DNA of 64,000 nucleotides from Colocasia esculenta (GCA_014218235.1 CM024753.1:184364348-184428347); one strand, 5' to 3'; positions 20,217 to 33,484 are shown, numbered from the stretch's first letter. Notes: generated by a model not told the origin, from the letters alone. A program made the numbers and translations.

Positions 20217-21637
20217 TTAGGCTCTCTTGGGTCCGTTGGGTTTTCTGGGGGCATAGCCATTTTGGGGTGGAGGGACTTGGTTGTATTGGCGCTGGTCTTG
20301 CTGAGTATTTTGGCCCTGAGGAGGTGGCTGCCTATTGGTGTTCAACGGTTGCTGGGGCTGCTGAGTGTAGGGGGACCTACCTGTTGGGCCTTGGGGATTA
20401 TTCACCGCACCCACTTGTTCATTAGTTTGGATCTCTTCGGTAATGGACCCTGAGGCTTCTTAGGGTAACGGGACTTAGGAGTCTCAAAGATGGAGTGGAT
20501 TGGCGAGTCCTTGAGTTGGGTTTGGATGAAACGGGCTTGGCTATATAGTTGGTGCATGGTAGTAATGTCGTTCATGGCTAAGATGGCTCGATAAGTCGGA
20601 GTGGCATTGGAGATTAACAACTTGACCTTCTCCTCCTCTGGCATGGGGCAACGGACCTTGGCAGCCAGTGAGCGCCACCGATCGGCATAGGCTGAGAACT
20701 CTTCATCAGATTTCATCTTTTCGGCCACCAGATCAACAAAAGAATATTCAGGTCCAACTCAATCTTGGAACTGCTGTAGGAACCTTTCTTGGACAATTTG
20801 GAAGTCTTCGGCTTCCTCAGGGGGTAAGGAATAAAACCATGCGAGGGCCGGACCATCTAAGGATTTTCTGAACAAGTATGCCATGAGGTGACGGTCATAC
20901 TTGTACGACGCAGACTCATATACAAAATCCTTCAAGTGAACATAAGGGTCCCCTACCCCAGAGTATCGTCGATAAACAGGGAGCTTTGACTAGGGTGGAA
21001 CCCGGAGATACTGGAAGAATGGAAGGGAGATGTCAGCTACCTTCTGAGGATCTATTTGTCTCCTAAGGTCATGGAGCTCCTTCTTCATAATTGCCCACTC
21101 CGTAAGAAAATCAGAGGGGGTCGCGACATGGTGGATAGGAACAAGGGAGCGAGGTTGCTCAAAAGAATGAGACCTCTCACGGGGCAGGGGAGCAGGTTCG
21201 GCTGCATAGTATGTTGAGGTTGGAGGGGATCTGGGCCAGACCTCTCGTGCTGGAAGGTAGCTCGGTTCTGAAAATTGGATGGCCCGAGGACGGAGGGGTG
21301 TAGGATCTGCCCCTGAGGAAGATATGTGTGGTGCTGAAGCAATATGGGCTGAGGAAACCGCAGGCTGGGCTGAATTGTGAGCAGGTGGAGACAGGGGTTG
21401 CTTGCCTTTGGCAGCGGCCAGAAATTCACAGACTTGGTTTGGAGTCAGATGCTAGAGAAGCTGATTGAACTGAGAGTGGGGGTCGTCTGCCCCTGGAGGA
21501 GAAGGGGGGCGGGACCGACTCCCAATGACAAGAGGTGGTTGGATATGCCCTGAGAGAATGGCCGCAGAAGGTTGGGCCACATCCTCGAGGAGCCCAATGG
21601 GCAGGACATCGTCGGCAAGGACCTGGAATTGGTCCAT
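20217..21637 (-). pseudogene. G1 gag capsid part
   Basis: Start ATG complementary to 21635-21637 (MDQFQVLADDVLPI). Same domain order as element Z gag. Breaks include TAG 20990-20992 (CAG in Z) and TGA near 20760 (Arg codon in Z), plus a frame change near 20450. The solo LTR F lies directly against the start codon, separating gag from its leader. Confidence 0.75.
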
Positions 21638-21639
21638 GT

Positions 21640-24600
21640 TGTGAGACCCCGAATTTTATTCTCTTTATATATATGTATGTATAGGAATGGTGTGTTGGGT
21701 GTTCGGTTGTTGTGTGCTTAGCATGCGTAGTTCATTGTGCCTACTATAAGTTTTATCCTTCTTTTGAACATGAGCATGTGTGAATATCTATATATGTATA
21801 CATAGGTGTATATGATGATTAATGTGGAAGTGAACAATTAGCTAATTAGAGGTGTATTATGAATACCAAGAATCTCTGACTTATGATACTTGAATAATAC
21901 TATGCGTGTGCTATCTAAATATTGAAGAATATCCTATACTACCTATTTCATGGAATTTTGTATGGGAGTGTATGAAGTACATATGTGTATGTACGTATGT
22001 ATGTTATCTTGTGCGTGTGACAATTGCATACCTAATTCTACATGCATAACACCTTGGTGTATTTGTGTATGCATGTGTATGATTAGTTGTAAGCGTTGCT
22101 CATTTGCATGGTTTAGCTAATGTGTATATTGTACTTCGTACATTGCATATGCATAAAGAGTTCAAGCATGGTAGGTGTAATTAGTGGTTTATATTGAAAT
22201 TCTATACTCCTCAAGAATAACATGCATGTATTTTTATGATATTTAGGTGAGAATAGTCAATTGGCTAAATTATGCATATAGTACATATTAAGGAATCCTA
22301 TGCATATAGTACTTAAGCAATGTTAGGTAAAGTTGTGTAAGTTAATCTAATTACCGGTGCGCAGGTTGTATCCATCTATTCCAAGCATAATGTACATAAG
22401 TATGCTACACCCGTGTGTGTATACTATATATATGTCAAATCAAGTGTGTGTGTGCAAGGACTATTTTATCGAATAGATTATTCCTAGCTAACATAATTCA
22501 TATCACCTCCTAATGATTTGCGAAGCCCTCATAATTCTTGTCATTTACTTTGCCGGGTGTTGAGTCACACTTATGTACAACATCATGTACGCATAGGTAG
22601 ATATCTACGTACATCTATCTTAGTGTATTTATGTATGCTTGTGTATGCCTAGGTATGAATGATATTGATTGCCTGGTATGGTAATATACATGTTACACCT
22701 TATACATTGTATGTATATATATATAGAGTAAGCATAGTTTCTGCATGTTTTAAGTTCTGGCCGAAGGGCCAATCAGCGTCAATGTGTTTATATTAAATAT
22801 AAATAAGGTATGTATTGCATGGTGATAGTATGGATATAATACCGTATACATATTGCATGTATATAAGCTTGGTATGCGTGGTTTTCTGCATAATTTAGGG
22901 TTCTGGCCGAAGGCACCTTGGCGTCAAGCCTAGGCCGTTGATCCAGTGTCAGCGTCCAGACATGGACGCCAACACTAACTCCGGCGTCCAACGATATGGA
23001 CGTCAATCTCTCTGGCCTGCATGCGCAGCAGAGCTGCAAGCTTCTGAAACAAGGCAAGCCAACCATTGGGGGATGTCCCCCAACGGCTCTGAAGGGTGTC
23101 CTATCACCCTAGTGAGTGGGAGAGAGACTCCCTTAAGTCTGAACCCGAAATGGCTCTCCCCACTCTTTCCCTTCACCCTTGCAAGAGGAGAAATAGAGAA
23201 AGAAAACCCTAGAGAAAGTCTGTGAGAAAAACCCCTTTTAGCACCCACAAATCCGACCCCCTGGAGGTTGATCCGGCCATCTACTGCGACAAGAAGGAAG
23301 CTGGAGCAAAGGAGAAGGCCTCCCCATTGCCCCCTTGCTGTGGAGCTCATCCAAGAACCCGGAGGAAGGTGATCTTGGAGGCCATCCTGCAACTTCTTGG
23401 GACTGCCCAAGGAGGTCTTCACCGAGCCCTAGATCCCTTGGAGGAATTTGTGAAAGACAAGTGACCTATCTATGGTGTCCCCGTATGAGTCTAGGTAGGT
23501 TTTGCTATTTTTATGGATTTTTCCTCGAGTCCTAGACCCTCCCATTCACCCAAGTTTCAGAGCTCGGGTCTGTGTTTCTGCACAGACCTGATTCGACGGC
23601 AAGGTCCCTGGACGCCTGTGATGAGCTTGGTGTCCATCGACCATGCCGCTGACCCTGAGTCAGCGGCCAGAGACCGCCGCCTAGTTCCTCTGGACAGAAC
23701 ATTGAGCTGTTCTGTCCTCCTTATGCATTAATTTCGGTATGTTTTCCGTGATGAGGATATATGGTAAACCTTATACTCTATGTATATCGTTAGTTGTGAT
23801 GTGTGGATGAATGTGGTGTGATGGTGAATGTGGGATAATGGTATCTTTTAAACTTGTGAGCATGACTTACAGATAATGTTGCAAATTCTTGTTCATGATT
23901 TGAATTAGTATGAATGCCTTGGTTTTATTCTAATCATGAAGATCAGTGGGTCAGCATTTGTGTTTGCAAATTTTGGTAACTTATCCATGCTTGTGCAATT
24001 TGTAAATAAGCTCGGTTCGGTAAAAATAGAAGCATGCAAGAATGGTTTGTAGGGTTCAATCCATAGATGTATGAATTAGGGTAATTTTGTATCCTAAATT
24101 CCTGCATATGTTAGTAGCTTATGTTTAAACAGCAAGTGGCTAAATTACAAGACGTGTTAAACCCCACGTTAACTTAAGTTACTAATAGCATGCTAAATAT
24201 GTGTTTTATTTTCTGTAAATTCTATTTAGCTCAGAAAAATCTAAAAATTTAAGTGTATGATCTTGAACCCGAAAACAGCATGTGGTTAAAATTTCAGGTC
24301 GTTTGGATCAGTAAATAAAACGTTATGTATTTTCATGTGAAATGTGATAATCTACGTGTATTATCGTAATGTGATTAGTTATTGTCTAAAACCAACTTGA
24401 TTGGTGAATTTACTGTGTTAAACTCCTGAAATCTATAGTAGCATGATTAGGAGAAAAACAAAGACACATTGTGCATGAGAAAACGAAGGAGATGTGAGTG
24501 TTATGTGTAAAACATATGTTAAAACTCGGTATGAGTAAAGTGTAAAAGTTGTGCCTATGTGACACTGCTACCCTAGAGGCATCGGGAGCCGTATATAGAA

Positions 24601-26052
24601 AAGTCCCTATAGAAGGCTCCATGTGATATAAGTTTGTCCCAAAGGCATTGGGAAAACCCCGGAGGTGGACAAGTACCACTGGATAGGGTGGAGAGGGCTT
24701 CTCCCGGTCTGCGCAGTTACCAAGATTCACCGCTGTATTGCCTAGGTGGCGAGTATGTGTATGAGTTGTGTCATGTGTTGTGTTATGAGTTGTGTTGAGA
24801 GCTGTGCTAAGGAATGAGCACGAGCTATGAGATATTTGTTAGTGTCCTCTACTGGTGGTTAGGACTATGTGTCATGGCAAATCGTTTAAGTAATGAGAAA
24901 TGAATAAAGTGTGAATTATGTGAACATGGCATGTGGTAAGTGCCCAAGATGCACGTGGTAAGTGCAATCGACGTGATATGTGATAAGTGAAAGTGGAAGA
25001 GAAAATGATGTGGAAATGAGTAAATTGTGTAAGTGTAAACATGTGTACATGTCAAATGTGTAAAAACGAACAATGTGAATGAGTAAGTGTGCAATCATGT
25101 GAAACCGAAAATGCGAGAATATGTTATTGAAACCCATGTGAGACAAATCTGAAATCATGTGAAATCAGTGAATTTATGTTATTATCATCATGTTATTATG
25201 TGCAAAGATGTCTAGGATCCATGTTAGGGATAATTGGGGAAAACGGGTACAAGATAGCATGATTGTTTGTTCACATGATATGTTTTAAGCAACGTTGTAG
25301 CTCTCATGTGTAGATTTATAGCCATTGAATCATGTGAAATCAGCAACCTAAAGCATGTAGAAATGTCCATGTATTTGTTTAAAAACATGTAAGATCCATG
25401 CTAGTTGTGTTTCCTTTCATGTGTGCACAATGTTCATGTTAGTAGCTCTCATGTCTTGGCTCTTTAAAGACAATTTCATAAGTAAATTGAATAGAGAGCA
25501 TGTGATAGGTAAATTTTATTCCTACAAAATCTGAAAGCATGATCCATGTATAACTTGTAAAACTGTCATGATAGGTTGAAAACTTGTAAATGTGCATGTA
25601 AAACCCCTATGACTTATACGTGTATGTTATGGGTAGTGTTGCTTGCTGAGTCTTTGGACTCACTCTTGCTTCGGCGTATAGGTTGACAGGTATCGAGCAC
25701 TAGAAGGAAGCGTGGCGAGGATCATCTTTTAGAAGACTATTTGTGGAGCTGTTACCAGTTGTACTTTTCTTTTGCACAAAAAGGATTATTGTATGAACAA
25801 TATTTGGACATTGTAGTTCTCTTTATTTTGTATTAATGTGGACATTGTCTTTCCATTTCGCTATTTAGATTGTGGAATGTGTGTTGGTGATGGGTTAAGA
25901 GTTGAGTTGTTTATTTTATTCCGCTGTACTCTATTGCTATCCAGGTACATATCAACCTATTGACCAGTGTTGGGTACATGTCCCACTGTGATGACGCCCT
26001 TTTTACCGATGGGGATTGGTATAATCATACCGGTATGAAGAAGGTCGTTACA
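21640..26052 (+). mobile_element. solo LTR F (4.4 kb), Tekay-like
   Basis: Begins TGTGAGACCCCGAATTTT and ends GGTCGTTACA, flanked by the 5-bp target duplication CATGT (21635-21639 and 26053-26057). No primer site, coding sequence or second LTR inside, so it is most simply a solo LTR. It shares with the other Tekay-type LTRs a TGAGTC...GGACTCACT block near 25640 and dyads such as GCGTCCA-gaca-TGGACGC (22952-22969) and TCCCAA-aggca-TTGGGA (24637-24653). ORFs here are chance. Confidence 0.8.
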
Positions 26053-27253
26053 CATGTCGAACAAAGGATTATGATAAGATACAAAGATTGGAGGGGATGG
26101 ACTCAATCTTCCTAGACAATGACGCATGCACCTCCGTTACAATTAGGGGGTGATACCAAGACACAGACAACACCTAGACTCTAGCACAACAAGAAGGACT
26201 GAGAGGAGAAGGGATGAACCAAAGCACTCAAGTTGTCATGATTAACGTCTAAATTTTAAAATTTGCACTTGACTTTTAAATGAATTGATTAATGGGATAT
26301 CACTCAGCCAAGTGGGACCCTGATAGGTGTGGACTCGAGTCCTCCGGTGTGACTAGGGATGGGATACACTCACATGCGAGGGGTGGCTCAAACTATGGGT
26401 GCGACGGGTACAACCGGCCTGGTGAACCGCAACATGCGTACGATCACGAGTACTTACAGAGGTCCTCAGAAGGCGGCCCGAGTCAACCTACGAGTGCTCG
26501 TAAGTGAGAGGGCTCACTCAACCGAGGGGGAGAACCTAAACAATGGGATTAATAGCATATGCACGGGCCTAAGTGCCCAACGTGTATGCAAAGTAGCTAA
26601 TGACCAAACAGGATGACCAACAAGGTCTCGGGCAGAGCGGCGGAAGGGTACACCACAACACTATCGCGACAGGGCGGCCTGCCGCGATATGAACAGAACC
26701 CCGAGAACAACAGTCAGTCACAAATGCAAAGCAAACAGACTAACCTAGCAGATGATATGAGCATATAATCACCAGATTAATCTTGCAGAGATCATGAATC
26801 ACCCAGAAATCGATACATGGATGAAAGAAATAACAAACAAAGCGTACCTATAGATGCGATGCTCATCCACGGTGCGACATTGTCGCGTCCTCACAATACG
26901 CCGCGACAGAGCCCGAAAATTTACAACGGAAAGAAAAGGAAAACCCGAACCCTAGCAGGACTCTAGCATTCACAAACACAAAAATACATGGCAGAGAAGC
27001 ATAGAACAGGCATACATGAACTCATAGAAGTAGGATAAGGAAGATAGAAGAAGAAATATACTGACCTATTATCGCGTCCTCCTTGGACGATGCGATCGTA
27101 TCGCGTCCCCGCGATACGCTGCAACACTAACAGAGAGTCAAAAACGTAGAAAACAAAACAACAAAATACTAATAGGGCTCTAAGAAGATAACTAAGGAAG
27201 GAAACATGGCAAGCAAGTCGACTCAATCCACGAGGGTAGCACTGAAGGTCCCA
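26053..27253 (-). other. leader of element G1
   Basis: Non-coding; continues the leader after the target duplication CATGT, so joining 21634 to 26053 recreates the arrangement seen at 1420-1440. CG-rich dyads at about 26660, 26870-26915 and 27075-27120 stand at the same places as in Z. No gene. Confidence 0.65.
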
Positions 27254-27270
27254 CCGTGATCGCCAAAAGG
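27254..27270 (-). other. putative primer binding site of G1
   Basis: Minus strand CCTTTTGGCGATCACGG, identical to that of Z although the LTRs have diverged strongly. Primer tRNA not identified. Confidence 0.5.
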
Positions 27271-28690
27271 TGTAATCACGGGGATTGTGCCCCCCCCCAA
27301 TACACAAGCAAGTATTAAATCTAATAGTATGGAAAGAGGAATGTGATTGCCACCTAGATAGTTGCCTAATAAACGACGAAGATGTGGGCTAACTATTCTA
27401 GGAAAGGGATAGAGAACAGAAGTGGACCTGGTATCGCGGTAGGATTACCTGTCACGACGATACTGATAACGCGTCGCCCGTGGAGGACGCATCTCCTTGT
27501 TGCATCGTCCTCCTCCGTCGCGTTCTCTTCTGTGCGGGAGATGATGGATGGGACCTTCTTCCCGTCCTCCAGCCGGCTAGAGGACAAGAGCTCCTTGTGG
27601 AATATTGCTTGGGTGCCTGCCAAAACAAAGAGAAAACAATAAAAACCCTATTAGAACAAGTTAAGTGTTGTATCCATTCAAAAATGAAAAGAAAAGAGAG
27701 AGCATGGTGGGAACGAACCTGGGGGTGGTTTTTTTATACCCCTAGGGTGTATGAAAAATGTGGGAATGGGAAGGGATGCAACCTATCTAGAAATGAAATA
27801 AAATGCATGAAGAAAAGAGAGGAAAAGGGAGGGAGGAAAGAAAGAGCCCCATGTGGGCAACTCCTTGGTGTGTGTTGGCATCCAAAGCTCGTACAAAGGC
27901 TTCAGGAAGAAGTGGGGGTTGTCCTCCTCACGTGCCACACTCCATGGATGTGAAATGAGCAAGATTTTGAGTTGGGAATGTGAGGGAATGAGAGGAAATG
28001 AGAGAGCTGCGAGGCTAAGTCCAGATCAGAGAAAATTTCGGCAGCCCTTCGGGGTAAAAATGGGGTCTCCCTCGTTCATGAAAAGAGGGCCTTGCTTTTA
28101 TAGACTTAGAGAGAGAAAATCCCATTATTAAGTGATAATACCCATATGAGAGGATAAATCTCATTAAAACTCATGGGTAGAGTCCTAGGGAGACTCCTAA
28201 GGAGACCCTTAGCCCCAAACCGTGGCCATGGGGGTTGGGAGGTTCAAAAGGATAGAGATAAAGGCCATGGGAGGATAATGAGGAGGTGGTTGCAGAGGCT
28301 GTTGCCGTGGCTGAAGTCGCGACGCATCGTAGGGGCGCGACAAGCATTATCGCGACGGCCTTAGTTGTCACGACTCTGCGGCCACGTGCATGGATATGCA
28401 TGGGCTGTCACGGCGGCCAAAGGGGTCACGACAGGGTAACGTGGCACTACAATACGTCGCGTCAAAGGGAATCGATTATCCTTGAATTATTGGCCAATTA
28501 CATAGGAGGATAATGATCATTAGGGCTCATGGACACTTTAAAAGATAATGGATAAGATTTTCATGGGAATTGGGCTGTTAATGGGCTTAAAGCAAGGCTA
28601 ATGATGGGCTCAAGGTGAGTGACCAACTAGGGGCTTACTAAGATAACAAGAAATGTGGTTCAACTTATAAGTCAGAATCGGGTGTCTACA
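27271..28690 (-). mobile_element. 5' LTR of G1
   Basis: 1,420 bp, begins TGTAGACACC at 28690 and ends ATTACA at 27271. Same family as the Z LTRs but much diverged. Its outer edge abuts LINE sequence, so G1 was inserted into the LINE. It keeps the CG-rich dyad clusters at 27435-27520 and 28315-28460. Confidence 0.8.
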
Positions 28691-30800
28691 GGCATCACCA
28701 TGGTAGTATGAGATATTTGGGTATTCCGTTGAAACCTGGCAGGCTGAAGGTCCAAGATTTCAAATTCTTGGTTGATATACTTACAAGCTCGCTGGTTGGA
28801 GAGCTAAAACTCTGTCCCAAGCTGGCCGTGCTGTTCTCATTAGATCGGTCCTCTTGAGTCTCCCCATTTATTTGGCCAGCTCCATTTCCATTCCTATAAC
28901 AATTTGCAAACAAGTGAACCGTCTTTGTGCCAATTTTTTTTGGCAGGGGCTGACGGTAATCACAGGCGACATTGGGTGGCGTGGGCTATTTTGCAAAAGC
29001 CTTATGTGGAAGGTGGTCTTAACTTTCGCAACTTGGACACTTTATAGGTCGCTATGGCGGCTAAGCAGCTTTGGAATATCATCCATGGTGACTCTTTATG
29101 GTTCGCTTATTCTAAGCAGAGGTTTATCAATCACCATCATCTTAGAGATATTTCTAACCCATTTCCTCTAGGTGTTTCAAAGAAAATTTTTGCTCAAGCC
29201 AAGGAAGTAGTTCTGGAGAATACCAGGTGGCTTGGGGGTGATGGGTCTACTATTGATTTTTTCAAAGATGTTTGGATTGGGGAAAATACCATCATGCATG
29301 AATTCAGAAACATGGTTTCCAATGACTAGCAGTGGCCTAATATCTCAGTTAAGGATATGACCATGGATGATAATAACTGTGTTTAGAGTTGTATGGGTGT
29401 TTCTCGTCAACATGTTCAGGCTCTCTTAACTGACAAGTCTGATAAGTTTATTTGGGCTACGAATGATAAAGGAGTTTTTACTGTTAAATCTGCATATTCT
29501 ATGGCCTCCCTTTCAGGTGTCAGTAGAGGTACCTAGATGAAATTATGGCATCATGCCATCCCCCCTCATCCTGCCATGTTTGCTTGGAAACTAATGCATA
29601 GGGCGGTTCAGGTTGATTCCAAAATTGTCGATTGTGGTATTCCCTTGGTGTCTAAGTATGTGTGTTGCATGATTCATGAGCAAGAAACGATGGACCACCT
29701 GTTCATTTCCAGTGATATTGCCAATGAGCTTTGGAGGTGGATTGCACCTCTTTTGAATAATAAGATCAATTGGAGCGATCATGTTACCACTAGATGCTGG
29801 AGTATTTTATCTAATTCCAATATGAATTCTGCTTTACACTTTACTAGATTGGTTACTTCTATTCTTATGCTATGGGAAATTTGGAAGTTCAGGTGCACTA
29901 CCCACATGGAGGGAAATATACAGTCTGTGGATCACATCAAGTGTTCTATTATGTTTAATGTCAACAAGGTTATGGAAATAGTCAAGTTTAACCGTTCCAT
30001 CTCTATGGGACAAGCTGATATCCTCAACACCTTTAACATAAGAGCTGAAGTCAACATCAAAGCTCCAATTATTGTTAAGTGGCATCCTCTGATGGTCAAT
30101 TATAGCCTTAATGTAGATGGAGCTTCTAAAGGTAACCTAGGTAAATGTGGTGGCGGTGGATGCATCAGGGACAATCATGGTGATTTCGTTTGTGGCTTTG
30201 CTTTCTACTATGGCACAGGGAGCAGTATTATGGCTGAGACCAGAGCAATTCACGATGGGTTGAGATTGGCTTTGGAACGTCATCTTAACATATCTGTCTT
30301 GTATTCAGATTCAGCTCTCCTTGTGAGGGCCATTTCTTGTGGACAGATTCCATACTGAGCGGTCTTTCCTTGGTGGCGAGGAATTTGTAACATGATGCAA
30401 ATTCTCAATCCTAAGATCTTGCATACATATCGTGAGGGGAATCAGGTTGCTGATTCCCTGGCTTCTCATGCTTGTTCTCAAGAAATTAACACGGTATATC
30501 TCAACATTGGTAATCTTCCTGTCGCTTCAAGGGGAGCTATGTTAGTTGATAAAGCTGGGTTACCTAGTTTTAGGCAGAGACAATAGAAGGGTTTTATTTT
30601 TCTTCTATTTTGGTTTGGAGAGGTTCGAATGTAATTTTGGTGGTGGTTCTTCATGTCTTTGGGTGTACTCCATCCTTTCTTTATTTCTGAAATAAAATTC
30701 TTCTTTTGGTGGATCGCCTAGTGGAGTGAGAACATCTCATCCCTCTGGGAGGAGGTGCACTCTCCTAGTCGCTGACCCATTGGAATTTTAATAAAAAAAA
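28691..30800 (+). mobile_element. L1-type LINE, 5'-truncated by G1, broken
   Basis: End of LINE ORF2. RT thumb segment LPIYLASSISIPITICKQV, FANFFWQG-like, then a zinc-binding RT-associated segment (PAMFAWKLMHRAVQVD...EQETMDHLF), then RNase H (SLNVDGASKGN, IMAETRAIHDGL, VLYSDSALL; frame resumes 30392-30586 with VADSLASHA). Stops at about 29046 (TAG), 29327, 29384, 29535 and 30356 mostly fit Gln to TAG or Trp to TAG/TGA. Ends in an A run, 30793-30800. ORF2 makes first-strand DNA at the target; this copy cannot. Confidence 0.85.
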
Positions 30801-31447
30801 ACAGTTTAATAGTTACACTAGCATGCCATCTAGCATCTACTATATGCTTCATGGATCAAACATGGTGAACATGCCATTCATAACAAGAAACGGAGCAGAA
30901 TCTCCCTACCTACGCGAGATACGCGGAAAGCAACCATAGATCGGCGTCTCCCACGCTCCGTGCAACGTCCCCGCGTCGAGAGCATGCTGAACAAAGCTCT
31001 AAGCACCAAAATCACTCTAAACACGCAACAGAAACTCCTCCTGGCCGAGCAAAGCTTCCTCAGCTCTCTTTGGCCGACCTAAGCTTCTTAACTCTAAACA
31101 GTTAAGAATGCGACGGTCTTGATTGTCGCGATAAGAACGCGACGGTATAGGCCGTCGCCTTCTCATCACTGACGCCAACCGGCTGCCTTGCACATGCCAC
31201 ACGGCGGGCATGCAGCCAAACAACCCCAAAGAAGCGGCAATGTGAACTCGACACCCAGAACTGTCGTGTTAAGGGCGCGACATGCACCTTTGTCTCGTTC
31301 ACAGACAGTGAACCAGTGGGCAGTTTGGGCCCGGATTTCCGGCCCACAATGTCCAAACAACCTGCAGAAGACACCATATGCCAACCATTGGCCGCACATT
31401 GGCCACCAAAATGATTAAACTACAATCCGAAAATCCACGATGTTACA
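30801..31447 (-). mobile_element. LTR E fragment (Tekay-like)
   Basis: Resembles 61006-61614, with the same terminal ...GTTACA. LINE sequence cuts its left side and the copia element abuts its right end. Contains the perfect dyad GCGACGG-tatagg-CCGTCGC (31139-31158). On the minus strand this is the LTR's start. Confidence 0.7.
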
Positions 31448-33470
31448 TGTTGCCCAGCTAACTAGCCCAGAGGGGGGGGTGAATGGGTTAATAAAAACTT
31501 CGATCTCTAATTACAATCTGTTCACTGAAAGGATTGCACAACTTAACAACAAGGTTAGAGTTAGAGCAAATAAGACAACAATCACACAAAAAACACACCC
31601 ACAAGACACAAGGATTTTTATCCTGGTTCGGAACTCCTCTCCACAGGAGACCTACGTCCAGTCCCTGAGCAATATCTCAGGATTTCACTACCAAGGGTAC
31701 AATCCCCCTTAAGGATCCTTACACCCAGCCTCAACTGGTCTTCCTTCAGCCTGAAGGGAATAACAACCACCCTGGATACCACCAGGTCTTCCTTCGTCCA
31801 GAAGGGAACACAACCTAATAAGAAAAGGGTGTGGAAACAGGCTTCAGACTCTAGCTTGACCAGCTACACACTGAAGCTTCTAAGCCCCTGAGAGAGAAAG
31901 AGATTTAACAAGGTTTTTCTCTCCAAGGACTACACAAGCTCTCACAAAATGAGAAAATTCTTTTTGAGCACAGAGAGCTAAGAGCTTAGAACAAGGTTGG
32001 AGTGGTAGCTTCGCTCTTCTTCAATATTCTGAAGACTCGAAGAGATAGATTTCTTTCTTCTTCTGAAATCAAGCGTTGTTGCTCACTTCACTCTGTTCTT
32101 TTCCGTCTTGAGTCTTCTATTTAAACTGCTGATTCAAATTCGAACGTTGAAGTGTCCGTTGTCTCTTATCCTTGTGTACGTTAGACTGGTCACAAAGGAA
32201 GCTTCTGATCGTCAGTCTTTTATCCTTGTGAACACGCCAAAGAGATGTCATAGAACTTTGTATCTTGTGTCCAACGTTGTCCAGATGAGTCTTGTCAGAT
32301 ATCTGTAAGCATATCATCAATAAATAGAGGACAGCTAAGACTGCTGTCTATTGTTAGTTGAGATGGAACAGATATTGCAGTATATAGCAAAGCTCCTTTC
32401 TGTCTAAAAAAGTACGTAGACAGAGTAGCATAGAAATGGAAGATATTGTCTGCATGCATGGGAGATACGATCAGAGAGCATTTAATGCATAGCAGTCAAC
32501 GGACAAGATATGACTTTGACTTTTCAACGCTATTAAAAGGCATTATACTGATGCATCAAGAAATTCGATAAAAAGAATCTTGCTGACTTCATAACTTATG
32601 AAATCGTTATGAATTATAGCAAGTCGTTATGAACTGTAAGGAAATCGTTGCACGAAATCGTTATGACTATCAAGTTGTAAGGAAATCGTTACACGAAATC
32701 GTTATGACTATCAAGTTGTAAGGAAATCGTTATACGAAATCGTTATGACTAACAAGTTGTAAGGAAATCGTTACATGAAATCGTTATGACTATCAAGTTG
32801 TAAGGAAATCGTTATACGAAATCGTTATGACTATCAAGTTGTAAGGAAATCGTTACACGAAATCGTTATGACTATCAAGTTGTAAGGAAATCGTTACACG
32901 AAATCGTTACACAAAGCAAGGCGTTATGAACAGTAAAGAAATCGTTATGAACTCTAAAGAAATCATTATGAACTCTAAAGAAATCGTTATGACTATAGGG
33001 TCGTTGCGAGTTCTAAAGAAATCGTTACGAGGTCTAAAGAAATCGTTACGGCTAGAGAGTCGTTGCGAGTTCTAAAGAAATCGTTACGAGGTCTAAAGAA
33101 ATCGTTACGGCTAGAGAGTCGTTGCGAGTTCTAAAGAAATCGTTGCGATGTCTTAAAGAGTCGTTGCGATATCGATTTGTTTTGAGTTTTCCGGTCAAAG
33201 AGGAAATCGTTCTGCTTATCAAAGAAGTCGATGCGATATCGATTTGTTTTGAGTTTTCCGGTCAAAGAGGAAATCGTTCTGCTTATCAAGGAAGTCGATA
33301 CAAAGACTTGGATAGAAGTGTGATGAGACTTACCAGATTGTCTTGAACTTTCATATTTCTTTTATTTCCTGTTCTCAAGGCTCAAGTAATCCATTAGTGT
33401 TATTTGTTAATCATCAAAATTAATATATAAATAAATGGAAATATTTATTATGGGGACAGTTTGGTCATCA
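31448..33470 (-). repeat. 3' LTR of the copia element
   Basis: 2,023 bp, TG at 33470 (minus) to CA at 31448. Contains a tandem array (about 32576-33130): six 41-bp units built on AAATCGTTA, then two 59-bp units built on GTCGTTGCGAGTTCTAAAG. The other LTR has four of the 59-bp units. Confidence 0.93.
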
Positions 33471-33484
33471 ATCTCCCCCTTTTT
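33471..33484 (-). other. polypurine tract of the copia element
   Basis: AAAAAGGGGGAGAT on the minus strand, touching the 3' LTR start; primes plus-strand synthesis. Its position confirms minus orientation. Confidence 0.85.

Larger units (their letters stand above)
7572..28690 (-). mobile_element. Tat/Ogre-type Ty3 element G1 (3' limit uncertain)
   Basis: Order on the minus strand: 5' LTR (27271-28690), primer site, leader, gag, protease with G-patch, RT, RNase H, second RNase H, integrase (ends 13402), non-coding sequence, then PMD-type genes on the opposite strand. The dual RNase H and the large size are typical of the Tat/Ogre group. No 3' LTR lies between 12028 and 13402, so the internal region probably extends past 12027, perhaps to the LTR at 7571. 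A solo LTR (21640-26052) interrupts it. All reading frames carry stops; the copy is dead. Confidence 0.6.

Noticed and set aside
22788..25158. Frames in solo LTR F
   Set aside because: Short, His/Thr/Phe-rich and without domain; the region has clean LTR ends and a target duplication.
6166..28690. LTR Z copy 2 and LTR G1 as the LTR pair of one insertion
   Set aside because: They look too diverged compared with the two Z copies, and Z has its own primer site and gag start on its left side. Kept only as a possible boundary of G1.
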